A DNA stretch of 12,016 nucleotides from Opitutaceae bacterium (GTDB taxonomy: Bacteria; Verrucomicrobiota; Verrucomicrobiia; Opitutales; Opitutaceae). This document shows, piece after piece, positions 1-6,852 of this stretch. The DNA is taken from positions 1 to 12,016 of the forward strand of contig SYDD01000089.1 in NCBI GenBank assembly GCA_005786775.1. The letters run 5' to 3'. The position numbers and the translations under genes were made by a program. The notes under the pieces are model-generated. The model was not told the origin of the DNA and made no database searches. It saw nothing but the letters and a program-made list of their open reading frames with translations. The first letter of the stretch is position 1; every line of letters starts with the position of its first letter.

Positions 1-869
1 ACGTGGACGAGGAAGTCGGCGATCACGACCTCCTCAAGGGTCGCCTTGAACGCCTCGATGAGGCCGTGGGGCAGGCGGCGGATGAAGCCGACCGTGTCGG
101 TCACCAGCAGCTTCTGGTTGCCGCGCAGCGCCAGTTGGCGGGTGGTGGGGTCGAGGGTGGCGAAAAGTTTGTCCGCCGCGAGGACGTGGGCCCCGGTGAG
201 CGTGTTCAGCAGGGTTGATTTGCCGGCGTTGGTGTAGCCCACGATGGCGCAGGTCGGGACCGGCACGCGCTGGCGGCGGCGGCGCTGGACGTCGCGCTGG
301 CGGACCACGGCGGCGAGCTCCGCCTTCAGGTGGGTGATCCGGTCGCGCACGATGCGGCGGTCCTGCTCCAGCTGGGTCTCGCCCTCGCCGCCCATCGCGC
401 CCTTGCCACGCTGGCGCGAGAGGTGCGTCCAGGCTCGGGTGAGCCGCGGCAGGGAATACTCCATCCGGGCGAGGGCCACCTGGAGGATGGCCTCCCGGGT
501 ATGCGCGCGATCGGCGAAGATCTCGAGGATGACCTCCTGGCGATCGATCACAGCGAGCCCCGAAAGCTCCTCCCAGTTGCGCTGCTGGGCCGGGGAGAGC
601 TCCTCGTCGAAGACGATCACGTCCGCCCCCTCCGCCTTGGCCAGAGCGACGAGTTCCTCGGCCTTGCCGGAGCCGAGCAGCAGGGCAGGGGTGGCGCGGC
701 GCAGGTTCACGAGCTCGGCGCGCGCGACCTGGATGCGGAGGTTCTCGACCAGTTCCCGGAGTTCGGCCAGCAGCTCGGCCGCCTCGCCCGCGGGCATATC
801 CGGTGTTTGCACGCCCACGAGGAAGGCACGTTCCAGCTTCGCGGGTTTGTCGGTGAGGAAGTCGGCCAT
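1..869 (-). CDS. hflX: GTPase HflX, 3' end cut by window edge
   Basis: HflX is a cytoplasmic TRAFAC-class GTPase that binds the 50S subunit and splits stalled or stressed 70S ribosomes. The reading frame opens at the ATG complement of 869-867 (MADFLTDKPAKLERAFLVG) and stays open for 289 codons to the edge. The N-terminal HflX domain spans about residues 12-120. A linker with the family signature GGEGETQLEQDRR follows at about 158-175. The GTPase domain starts near 205, with the P-loop GYTNAGKS at 211-218, FATLDPTTR (switch I) at about 232-240, and the G3 motif DTVGF at 258-262. The family is usually about 400-450 residues, so the NKxD (G4) and G5 motifs lie outside the window. No Shine-Dalgarno site precedes the ATG. 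It is divergent from the exported-protein genes and probably unrelated to them in function. Identity is very secure. Confidence 0.96.
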   Translation of the reverse strand, partial: MADFLTDKPAKLERAFLVGVQTPDMPAGEAAELLAELRELVENLRIQVARAELVNLRRATPALLLGSGKAEELVALAKAEGADVIVFDEELSPAQQRNWEELSGLAVIDRQEVILEIFADRAHTREAILQVALARMEYSLPRLTRAWTHLSRQRGKGAMGGEGETQLEQDRRIVRDRITHLKAELAAVVRQRDVQRRRRQRVPVPTCAIVGYTNAGKSTLLNTLTGAHVLAADKLFATLDPTTRQLALRGNQKLLVTDTVGFIRRLPHGLIEAFKATLEEVVIADFLVH

Positions 870-903
870 CGGGCGGGTCGGGGAACGTGGGCCTGCTTCA
901 GGG

Positions 904-944
904 GCGCGTCAACCGGCGAGCCGGCGCCGGGCCGCTTGACGCGC
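904..944. promoter_or_regulatory. Inverted repeat in the hflX/NHL divergent intergenic region
   Basis: GCGCGTCAA at 904-912 is repeated as its exact reverse complement TTGACGCGC at 936-944, with 23 nt between. It sits between the divergent starts at 869 and 971. It could be an operator bound by a dimeric regulator or a stem in the leader of the NHL gene. The interior (913-935) is itself G+C-rich and can fold. No convincing -10 box accompanies the TTGACG, so a promoter assignment is not made. Function is inferred from position only. Confidence 0.35.
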
Positions 945-970
945 GCGGGGGCGGTCGTTTGGGTCCAATC

Positions 971-2026
971 GTGTACCCCCGCTCACTCCTCCTGCTGGCC
1001 GTGGCTTTGCCTGCGGCCGTCCACGCCCACGTCGATCTCGCGCTGCCCCTCGGGCAGGTGAGCGCCACGCCGCTGCCCTCCGCTCCGCTCGGTTCGGGCA
1101 ATTGGCGCTTCCAGGTTGCGGGCGGCTGGGCTCAGGTCCCGTCCGGGGTCTCGCTCGGGCCGACGCACGGCGGCATCGTGGTGGATGCGGCGGGGCGCAT
1201 CTATGTTTCGACCGACGCGGACAAGACGGGGATCCTGGTGTTCGAGGCTTCCGGCCGCTACCTGCGTTCGATCGCGCCCGAGTTCAGCGGGATCCACGGG
1301 ATGATGATCCGGAGCGAGGGCGGGCGGGAGTTCATCTACGCCGCGCACGTCAAGGGCCCGCAGATCGTGAAACTCGATCTGGACGGCAAGTCGCAGTGGA
1401 CCCTCGGGATGCCCAAGGAGAGCGGGTTCTACAACCAGCCCGCCGATCCCAAGGGCAAGGCCACGGCCTTCCGCCCGACGGCCGTCACCGTCGCGCCGGA
1501 CGGGCGGATTTATGTGGCCGACGGGTACGGCGCCAGCGTCGTCCACGTCTATAGCCCGGAGCGCCGCTACCTGAAGACCATCGGCACCCGCGGGGAAGGG
1601 GACAATCAGTTCAAGACCTGTCACGGGATCGCCCTCGACACCCGCTTCGGCGCGCCCCGGCTGCTGATTTCCGACCGGGAGAACCGCCGGTTGGTCCACA
1701 CGGATCTGGAGGGAAAGTGGCTGGGGGTGGTCACCACCGGTCTTCGCCGGCCCTGCGCGGCCTCGATCCACGGGGATTTCGTCGCCGTGGCCGAGCTCGA
1801 GGGCCGGGTCGCGATCGTGGACAAATCCGGCGCGGTCGTCGCCACGCTCGGTGACAACCCTGACCAGAAGCAGTGGGCGCAGTTCAAGCTGGCGCCTGAG
1901 CACTGGCGCGACGGGATCTTCATCGCGCCGCACGGGGTTTCCTTCGACGCGGCGGGCAATCTTTTTGTCCAGGACTGGAACTTCGCCGGGCGGGTCACGA
2001 AGCTCGCGCGCCTGGCCGGCCGCTGA
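971..2026 (+). CDS. Exported NHL-repeat beta-propeller protein
   Basis: The product is a secreted or periplasmic protein of about 351 residues. The chosen start is GTG 971, because it places a classical Sec signal peptide at the N-terminus (YPRSLLLLAVALPAAVHA, likely cleavage after residue 19). An in-frame ATG at 887 would add a Gly/Arg-rich extension running through the upstream inverted repeat. NHL-type blades are recognisable at about residues 64-101 (VVDAAGRIYVSTD), 167-205 (VAPDGRIYVADGYGASVVHV), 213-254 (CHGIALDTR, LLISDRENRRLVH) and 316-348 (APHGVSFDAAGNLFVQDWN), which fits a six-bladed propeller. NHL propellers mediate protein or ligand binding; some relatives are peptidyl-hydroxyglycine lyases, but no lyase assignment is justified here. 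It lies 147 nt upstream of the cytochrome operon on the same strand, so it may be its first gene or a separate unit ended by the hairpin that follows. No Shine-Dalgarno site is seen. Confidence 0.85.
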   Translation: MYPRSLLLLAVALPAAVHAHVDLALPLGQVSATPLPSAPLGSGNWRFQVAGGWAQVPSGVSLGPTHGGIVVDAAGRIYVSTDADKTGILVFEASGRYLRSIAPEFSGIHGMMIRSEGGREFIYAAHVKGPQIVKLDLDGKSQWTLGMPKESGFYNQPADPKGKATAFRPTAVTVAPDGRIYVADGYGASVVHVYSPERRYLKTIGTRGEGDNQFKTCHGIALDTRFGAPRLLISDRENRRLVHTDLEGKWLGVVTTGLRRPCAASIHGDFVAVAELEGRVAIVDKSGAVVATLGDNPDQKQWAQFKLAPEHWRDGIFIAPHGVSFDAAGNLFVQDWNFAGRVTKLARLAGR

Positions 2027-2040
2027 GGCGCGGCGCGGGG

Positions 2041-2086
2041 CTTTCCGCCGCCGCCGCGGCTTTCCGCGGCGGCCGGCCCCGGAAAG
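2041..2086 (+). terminator. Strong nested hairpin after the NHL gene
   Basis: An inner perfect 10-bp stem pairs GCCGCCGCGG (2050-2059) with CCGCGGCGGC (2064-2073) around a CTTT loop. An outer 7-bp stem pairs CTTTCCG (2041-2047) with CGGAAAG (2080-2086). It begins 14 nt after the NHL stop codon. There is no T-tract, so it is not a classical intrinsic terminator. It may act as a Rho-assisted or weak terminator, a 3'-end stabiliser, or a processing site separating the NHL message from the cytochrome operon. Confidence 0.45.
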
Positions 2087-2122
2087 ATGGCGGGACAGCT
2101 GGATAACCTCCCGAAAATTCCG

Positions 2123-2133
2123 GCCAAATTGGC
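2123..2133. promoter_or_regulatory. Small palindrome in the operon leader
   Basis: GCCAA (2123-2127) and TTGGC (2129-2133) form an 11-bp palindrome with a one-base centre. It lies inside a locally A+T-richer patch about 40 nt before the start of the first cytochrome gene. The position suits an operator near a promoter, but the element is short and no promoter boxes could be assigned with confidence. Confidence 0.22.
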
Positions 2134-2162
2134 TTGGCGGGCGGGCGGTGCGGCGATGCAGT

Positions 2163-2167
2163 GGAGG
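2163..2167 (+). promoter_or_regulatory. Ribosome binding site deciding the A1 start
   Basis: GGAGG ends 6 nt before ATG 2174. It is one of only two convincing Shine-Dalgarno sites in the window. It supports 2174 over the in-frame ATGs at 2087 and 2156, both of which would bury the signal peptide behind an extra N-terminal stretch. Confidence 0.7.
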
Positions 2168-2173
2168 TCTCCG

Positions 2174-5100
2174 ATGGCTCCTCCCCTCCGTCTGCTGGCG
2201 GCCGTGGCCGCGTTTGTGCCCCTGAGTGCGGGGGCGGCCTCCGCCCCGCCGGTAAGTTACAACGATCAGATTCAGCCGATCCTGGCCGAGAACTGTTTCC
2301 TCTGCCACGGCCCGGACTCCTCCACCCGCAAGGCCAAGCTGCGCCTGGATCGCGCGGAGTTCGCGACCAAGCCGCGCGGCGATGGGGATCTCGAGGCCGC
2401 GATCGTCCCGGGCGACCCGGCGCGGAGTCCGCTCATTGAGCGCCTCAAGTCGAAGGATCCCGAGGAGGTGATGCCGCCGCCGGAGTCGCACAAGACCGTG
2501 CGTCCGGAGGAGGTGGCCCTGCTGGAGCGTTGGATCGCGGAGGGGGCCCGCTACGAGGAGCACTGGGCGTTCCTGCCCGTGCGCTCCGCCCCGGTGCCCG
2601 TGGTTGGCGCCGCTTCGTGGGTGCGGAATCTCGTGGATGCCTTCATCGCCGAGCGCCTGGCGAGGGAGGGGCTCCGGCCCGCCCCGGAGGAGGCTCCGGC
2701 CCGCCTGTTGCGCCGCGCCGCGCTGGACCTCACGGGGCTGCCCCCGACCCCCGCCGAGCTGCAGGGTTTCGCCGCGGACCGGGCCCCCGGGGCCTACGAG
2801 CGCGCGGTCGATCGTCTGCTCGCCTCCGAGGCCTCGGCGGAACATTTCGCGCGGCAGTGGCTCGACGCCGTGCGCTACGCGGACACCCACGGCATCCACA
2901 TCGACAATTACCGGTCCATCTGGCCGTACCGCGATTGGGTGATCCGGGCCTTCCGTGACAATATGCCCTTTGACCGGTTCACGTTGGAGCAGGTGGCGGG
3001 TGATCTGCTGCCCGGTGCCACGCTCGCGCAGCAGGTGGCCTCGGGCTTCAACCGGTGCCTGCCCACAACCAGTGAGGGTGGGGCAATCGCGGAGGAGTAC
3101 GAGGCGATCTACGCGAAGGACCGGGTCGAGACGGTGGCGACGGTCTGGCTCGGCCTGACCTTGGGCTGCGCCGCCTGCCACGACCACAAGTTCGACCCGG
3201 TCTCGGCCAAGGACTTTTACGCGTTCGCCGCGTTTTTCCGGAACAACACGATGCCGGCGATGGACGGCAATCGCCACGACACCCCGCCCACGGTGTTTGT
3301 GCCGGGGGAGGGGGATGAGGGCCGCTGGTCGCAGCTGCAGGCCCTGCTGAAAGACCTCAGGGCCGAGGAAAAGACGCGGTCCGCCGCCGCCGAACCGGCG
3401 TTCAAGGCCTGGCTTGAGGATTCCCCACGGCTCAGGACCCCGCCCGTCGGCCACGCCGTGCTGCGGCACGAGCCGCTGGTCGTCACGGCCGAGGCCCCGG
3501 ACACGTTGGCTGGCCCTTACGGTCCCGCCCCGGAGATCGGACGGGCGGATCGTCCCGCCGGTCCGCCGGTACCGTGGCTGCGGGGCGGCTCCAGCAGCAC
3601 GGGGGCCTTCGTCCAAGTGGAGGGCAAGCCCACGGGCCCGTTGTTCTCCAGTCGCTCCGCCGGACCCCAGGGCCCGGGCTGGGAGGTCTTTTTGGAGGAG
3701 GGCAAGATCGGCCTGTTCATCGCGGATGGCACTGGCCGGGTGCAGGTGCGCAACGTCGGGTCGGCCCTCGCGCCCGGGGCTTGGCGGCACGTGCTGGTGA
3801 GCTTTGACACGACCGCGCTGCGCAGCCGGACCGTCGAGGTTTTCGTGGATGGCAAGATGGTCGTGAATTCCAGCGTCTCGGCGTTCCTGCCCACGGACAT
3901 CCGTCCTGGCGAGGGCCTGCGGCTTGGCTCCAGGGCGGGCGCCACCGGCTGGGAAGGCATCACCGGCGGTAGGGTTTGGGCCCAGGATTTGCGGGTCTCA
4001 GGGCGGGGCTACCTGGCCGCGGACCTCAAGGACTACACGGACGAGCTCGAGGCTTTCGCGGCTGTCGCGGTCGCGCCGGCGGAGCGGACCCCCGCGCATC
4101 GTCGCGCGCTGCGTCGTCACTACTTGGAGGCGGTGGATGCCCCGTCGCTGGCTCTCACCGCGCGGATGCAGCCCTTGCTGGCGGAAGAGGGCGCATTGCG
4201 TGCCCGTGGCGGGCTCTCGTTGGTGATGGAGGAGAAGAAGGATACCGAGCCCTTCGCTCATATCCTCAACCGCGGTGAGTACAGCCAGCCCGGCGAGAAG
4301 GTAGGGGCCAACACCCCGGGGGTGCTGCCTCCGCTGGCCGCGGAGGCGCCGCGCAACCGTCTGGGCCTAGCCCGGTGGCTGGTGGATCCGGCGAATCCTC
4401 TGCCGGCCCGTGTCACGATGAACCGGCTGTGGCAGCACCTTTTCGGCACGGGGCTGGTCGAGTCGGCCGGTGACTTCGGGGTCACGGGCGCGCGTCCGTC
4501 CCACCCGGAATTGCTCGATTGGCTGGCGCATCGCTTCATCGATTCGGGCTGGGACCACCGCGCGATGGTACGACTCTTGGTGACGAGCGCCGCTTACCGC
4601 CAATCCGCCGCGGTCACGCCGGCCCTGCTGGAGCGTGATCCGGGCAACCGGCTGCTGGCGCGCGGGCCCCGCTTCCGGCTCGATGCCGAGCAGATCCGCG
4701 ACCAGGCCCTCGCGGCCTCCGGCCTGCTGGTCTCCCGGCTGGGTGGTCCGCCCGTCCGCCCGTATCAGCCTGAGGGGATCTGGGAGGAGGTGGCGATGAA
4801 GGAATCGACGACCCGCTTCTACCAGGCTGACACTGGCGACGGACTCTACCGGCGGTCCCTGTACACGCTCTGGAAGCGGACCGCGCCCCCGCCCGCGATG
4901 GATATCCTCAATGCCCCGAGCCGCGAGGTGACCTGCGTCCGCCGCGACCGCACGAACACGCCCTTGCAGGCCCTTGTGACCCTGAACGACCCGCTGTTCA
5001 TCGAGGCTTCCCGGCAACTGGCGGCGCGTGCGCTCGCCGGGACGGGCTCCTTCGATGCCCGGCTGGACGAGATCACCTTGCGCGTGCTGGCGCGCCGGCT

Positions 5101-5299
5101 GGTCGCCGAGGAGCGCGGGATCGTCCGCCGCACCTTGGAGGCCGCCCTCGCGCGCTACGCCCGCGAACCCGCCGCCGCGGCGGCCCTGCTGGCGGTCGGT
5201 TCCTCCCCGGTTCCCCCCGGCGCCAGCGCGGCCGAGCTGGCCGCCTGGACCCTGGTGGCCAGCCAGGTCCTCAATCTCGACGAGTCCCTCTGCAAGTGA
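2174..5299 (+). CDS. PSCyt1-DUF1549-LamG-like-DUF1553 cytochrome protein (A1)
   Basis: This is an exported c-type cytochrome protein of 1041 residues, within the usual range for the family. The Sec signal peptide (MAPPLRLLAAVAAFVPLSAGAASA) is followed by the PSCyt1 domain with heme-binding CFLCH at 41-45 and a conserved VMPPPE whose Met100 is a plausible distal ligand. DUF1549/PSCyt2 runs from about 154 to 358 and holds a second CxxCH at 332-336 (CAACHDHKFDP). About residues 475-615 form a LamG/concanavalin-like beta-sandwich (GAWRHVLVSFD, VEVFVDGKMV). DUF1553/PSD1 begins near 728 (MNRLWQHLFGTGLVES at 749; RTNTPLQALVTLNDP near the end). The chain ends in NLDESLCK. The next gene, a DUF1501 protein, starts 10 nt later, the standard partner arrangement. 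Family membership is certain; the enzymatic role is not known. Electron transfer linked to extracellular polymer processing is an inference from the heme motif and the lectin-like domain. Confidence 0.95.
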   Translation: MAPPLRLLAAVAAFVPLSAGAASAPPVSYNDQIQPILAENCFLCHGPDSSTRKAKLRLDRAEFATKPRGDGDLEAAIVPGDPARSPLIERLKSKDPEEVMPPPESHKTVRPEEVALLERWIAEGARYEEHWAFLPVRSAPVPVVGAASWVRNLVDAFIAERLAREGLRPAPEEAPARLLRRAALDLTGLPPTPAELQGFAADRAPGAYERAVDRLLASEASAEHFARQWLDAVRYADTHGIHIDNYRSIWPYRDWVIRAFRDNMPFDRFTLEQVAGDLLPGATLAQQVASGFNRCLPTTSEGGAIAEEYEAIYAKDRVETVATVWLGLTLGCAACHDHKFDPVSAKDFYAFAAFFRNNTMPAMDGNRHDTPPTVFVPGEGDEGRWSQLQALLKDLRAEEKTRSAAAEPAFKAWLEDSPRLRTPPVGHAVLRHEPLVVTAEAPDTLAGPYGPAPEIGRADRPAGPPVPWLRGGSSSTGAFVQVEGKPTGPLFSSRSAGPQGPGWEVFLEEGKIGLFIADGTGRVQVRNVGSALAPGAWRHVLVSFDTTALRSRTVEVFVDGKMVVNSSVSAFLPTDIRPGEGLRLGSRAGATGWEGITGGRVWAQDLRVSGRGYLAADLKDYTDELEAFAAVAVAPAERTPAHRRALRRHYLEAVDAPSLALTARMQPLLAEEGALRARGGLSLVMEEKKDTEPFAHILNRGEYSQPGEKVGANTPGVLPPLAAEAPRNRLGLARWLVDPANPLPARVTMNRLWQHLFGTGLVESAGDFGVTGARPSHPELLDWLAHRFIDSGWDHRAMVRLLVTSAAYRQSAAVTPALLERDPGNRLLARGPRFRLDAEQIRDQALAASGLLVSRLGGPPVRPYQPEGIWEEVAMKESTTRFYQADTGDGLYRRSLYTLWKRTAPPPAMDILNAPSREVTCVRRDRTNTPLQALVTLNDPLFIEASRQLAARALAGTGSFDARLDEITLRVLARRLVAEERGIVRRTLEAALARYAREPAAAAALLAVGSSPVPPGASAAELAAWTLVASQVLNLDESLCK

Positions 5300-5309
5300 T
5301 CCCCGCGCC

Positions 5310-6782
5310 ATGACCCTCCTCCCTTCCGCCTGGCACGATACCTTCTCCGCCTACAACGCGGCGGTCACCCGCCGGCAGTTCTTCCGCCGTTCCGGCACCG
5401 GGCTCGGCGTCGCGGCTCTTTCCTCCCTGCTGGGTTCCCGGCTGGGCGCCGCCCCGTCCCCGAGCGAACCGTGGCGGCTCGCGCCGCGGGCCAAGCGGGC
5501 AATCTACATCTCGCTGATCGGGGCCCCTTCCCAGCTGGATCTTTTCGATTACAAGCCCGGGCTCGAGGCGCGCTTCAAGGAGGACCTGAAGGACTGGCTC
5601 GCGATCCAGGGCGAGCGGCTGACGGGGATGACCGCCCGGCAGGCCGCGTTCCCGCTGGCGCCCTCGCGGTTCAAGTTTGCCCAGCACGGCCAGGGCGGAG
5701 CCTGGATCAGCGAGCTGCTGCCCTACACCGCGCGGATGACGGATGATCTGTGCATCATCCGCTCGATGCAGACCGACGCGATCAACCACGAGCCGGCCAA
5801 CCAGCTAGTGTACACCGGCTCGATGCAGAACGGGAAGGCCTCCCTGGGCTCGTGGCTCTCCTACGGGCTCGGGTCGCTCAACCAGGACCTGCCATCCTTC
5901 GTCGTCCTGCACGCGAAGCACTCCAGTCCGTTCTCCAACGTGCAGGCGATCTCGGCCCGCCTCTGGGGTTCCGGTTTTCTGCCGGGCCGCCACGCCGGCG
6001 TGTCCTTCCGCTCGGCGGGCGATCCGGTGCTCTACCTCAACGACGCCCCGGGCATTCCCCGTGAACTGCGCCGCGAGATGCTGGATGGCCTCGAGCAGCT
6101 CAACCGGCGCAGCTACGAGGCGATCGGCGATCCCGAGATCCAGACCCGCACCCAGCAGTACGAGATGGCGTTCCGGATGCAGGCGAGCATTCCCGAGCTG
6201 GCCGATCTCGCGCGGGAGCCCGAGGCGACCTACGCCCTCTACGGGGAGGAGGCGCGCGTGCGCGGCACCTTCGCGTCCTCCGCGCTGATGGCGCGCCGCC
6301 TGGTCGAGCGCGGCGTCCGCTTCGTCCAGATTTTCCACCGCGGCTGGGACCAGCATGCCAGCCTGCCGCGCGACCTCGCCGCGCAGTGCAAGGACGTCGA
6401 CCAGGCCTGCTGGGGCCTGGTGCAGGACCTCAAGCAGCGCGGGATGCTTGAGGACACGCTGGTCATCTTCGGCGGGGAGTTCGGGCGCACCGTCTATTGC
6501 CAGGGCACGCTCACCGAGACCAATTATGGCCGCGACCACCACCCGCGGTGCTTTTCACTCTGGCTCGCCGGGGGCGGGATCAAGGGCGGGACGGTCCACG
6601 GGGAGACCGACGAGATGTCCTACAATGTCGTCCGCGACCCGGTGCACATCCGGGACCTCCACGCGACCATCCTCCACCTGATGGGCATCGACCACGAGCG
6701 CTTCGGCTTCCGGTTCCAGGGCCTGGACCAGCGCCTCACCGGCGTGGTGCCGGCGAAGGTGGTCCGGGGTATCCTAGCCTGA
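5310..6782 (+). CDS. Tat-exported DUF1501 family protein (B1)
   Basis: This is a 490-residue member of DUF1501, a family with the alkaline-phosphatase/sulfatase-like fold whose substrate is not established. ATG 5310 is chosen because it starts 10 nt after the A1 stop and leaves a proper twin-arginine signal: TRRQFFRRSG with Arg21-Arg22, then a hydrophobic stretch at about 29-45 and an Ala-rich cleavage region. Conserved features in order are KRAIYISLIGAPSQLDLFDYK (60-80 region), INHEP, WDQH at 346-349, GGEFGRT at 388-394, GRDHHP at 407-412 and a C-terminal FRFQGLDQRLTGVVPAK. The Asp, His and Glu of these motifs are likely metal ligands, by analogy with the fold. Tat export suggests it folds, perhaps around metal, before crossing the membrane. 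No Shine-Dalgarno site precedes the start, so expression is probably coupled to A1. Confidence 0.95.
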   Translation: MTLLPSAWHDTFSAYNAAVTRRQFFRRSGTGLGVAALSSLLGSRLGAAPSPSEPWRLAPRAKRAIYISLIGAPSQLDLFDYKPGLEARFKEDLKDWLAIQGERLTGMTARQAAFPLAPSRFKFAQHGQGGAWISELLPYTARMTDDLCIIRSMQTDAINHEPANQLVYTGSMQNGKASLGSWLSYGLGSLNQDLPSFVVLHAKHSSPFSNVQAISARLWGSGFLPGRHAGVSFRSAGDPVLYLNDAPGIPRELRREMLDGLEQLNRRSYEAIGDPEIQTRTQQYEMAFRMQASIPELADLAREPEATYALYGEEARVRGTFASSALMARRLVERGVRFVQIFHRGWDQHASLPRDLAAQCKDVDQACWGLVQDLKQRGMLEDTLVIFGGEFGRTVYCQGTLTETNYGRDHHPRCFSLWLAGGGIKGGTVHGETDEMSYNVVRDPVHIRDLHATILHLMGIDHERFGFRFQGLDQRLTGVVPAKVVRGILA

Positions 6783-6790
6783 GCGCGATT

Positions 6791-6826
6791 GCGGAACTGG
6801 CCGCCTTCCGCTTGCTTAACCCAGTT
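6791..6826 (+). promoter_or_regulatory. Leader of module 2 with two mutually exclusive hairpins
   Basis: GCGGAA (6791-6796) can pair with TTCCGC (6806-6811). AACTGG (6795-6800) can instead pair with CCAGTT (6821-6826). The two stems share bases 6795-6796 and their loops interleave, so only one can form fully. The segment lies between the B1 stop and the A2 start and is less G+C-rich than the flanking genes. It could tune the ratio of the two modules or mark a 5' end. Stems are only 6 bp, so chance pairing is quite possible. Confidence 0.25.
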
Positions 6827-6852
6827 GGCGAACCGTCGTGTCCCTCCCGCTT

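Noticed and set aside
936..970. TTGACG as a -35 box for the NHL gene
   Set aside because: No acceptable -10 sequence lies 16-18 nt downstream. The TTGACG is better explained as one arm of the inverted repeat at 904-944.
887..970. ATG 887 as the start of the NHL-repeat gene
   Set aside because: It would add a 28-residue Gly/Arg-rich N-terminus ahead of the signal peptide and read through the inverted repeat. GTG 971 gives a normal signal peptide.
244..1061. Plus-strand open frames at 244-939 and 330-1061
   Set aside because: They run antisense to hflX, whose P-loop, G3 and GGEGETQLE motifs read cleanly on the minus strand. The plus-strand products are Arg/Ser-rich without motifs.
2087..2173. 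ATG 2087 or 2156 as the start of A1
   Set aside because: Neither has a ribosome binding site and both bury the signal peptide. GGAGG at 2163-2167 points to ATG 2174.
983..3790. A 935-codon open frame on the minus strand
   Set aside because: It lies opposite the NHL gene and A1, both of which have clear signal peptides and family motifs. The translation is rich in Arg, Gly and Pro with no recognisable domain, as expected from antisense of high-G+C codons.
6789..6820. TTGCGG ... GCTTAA as a promoter for A2
   Set aside because: The boxes match the consensus poorly and are spaced about 20 nt apart, so I did not annotate a promoter.
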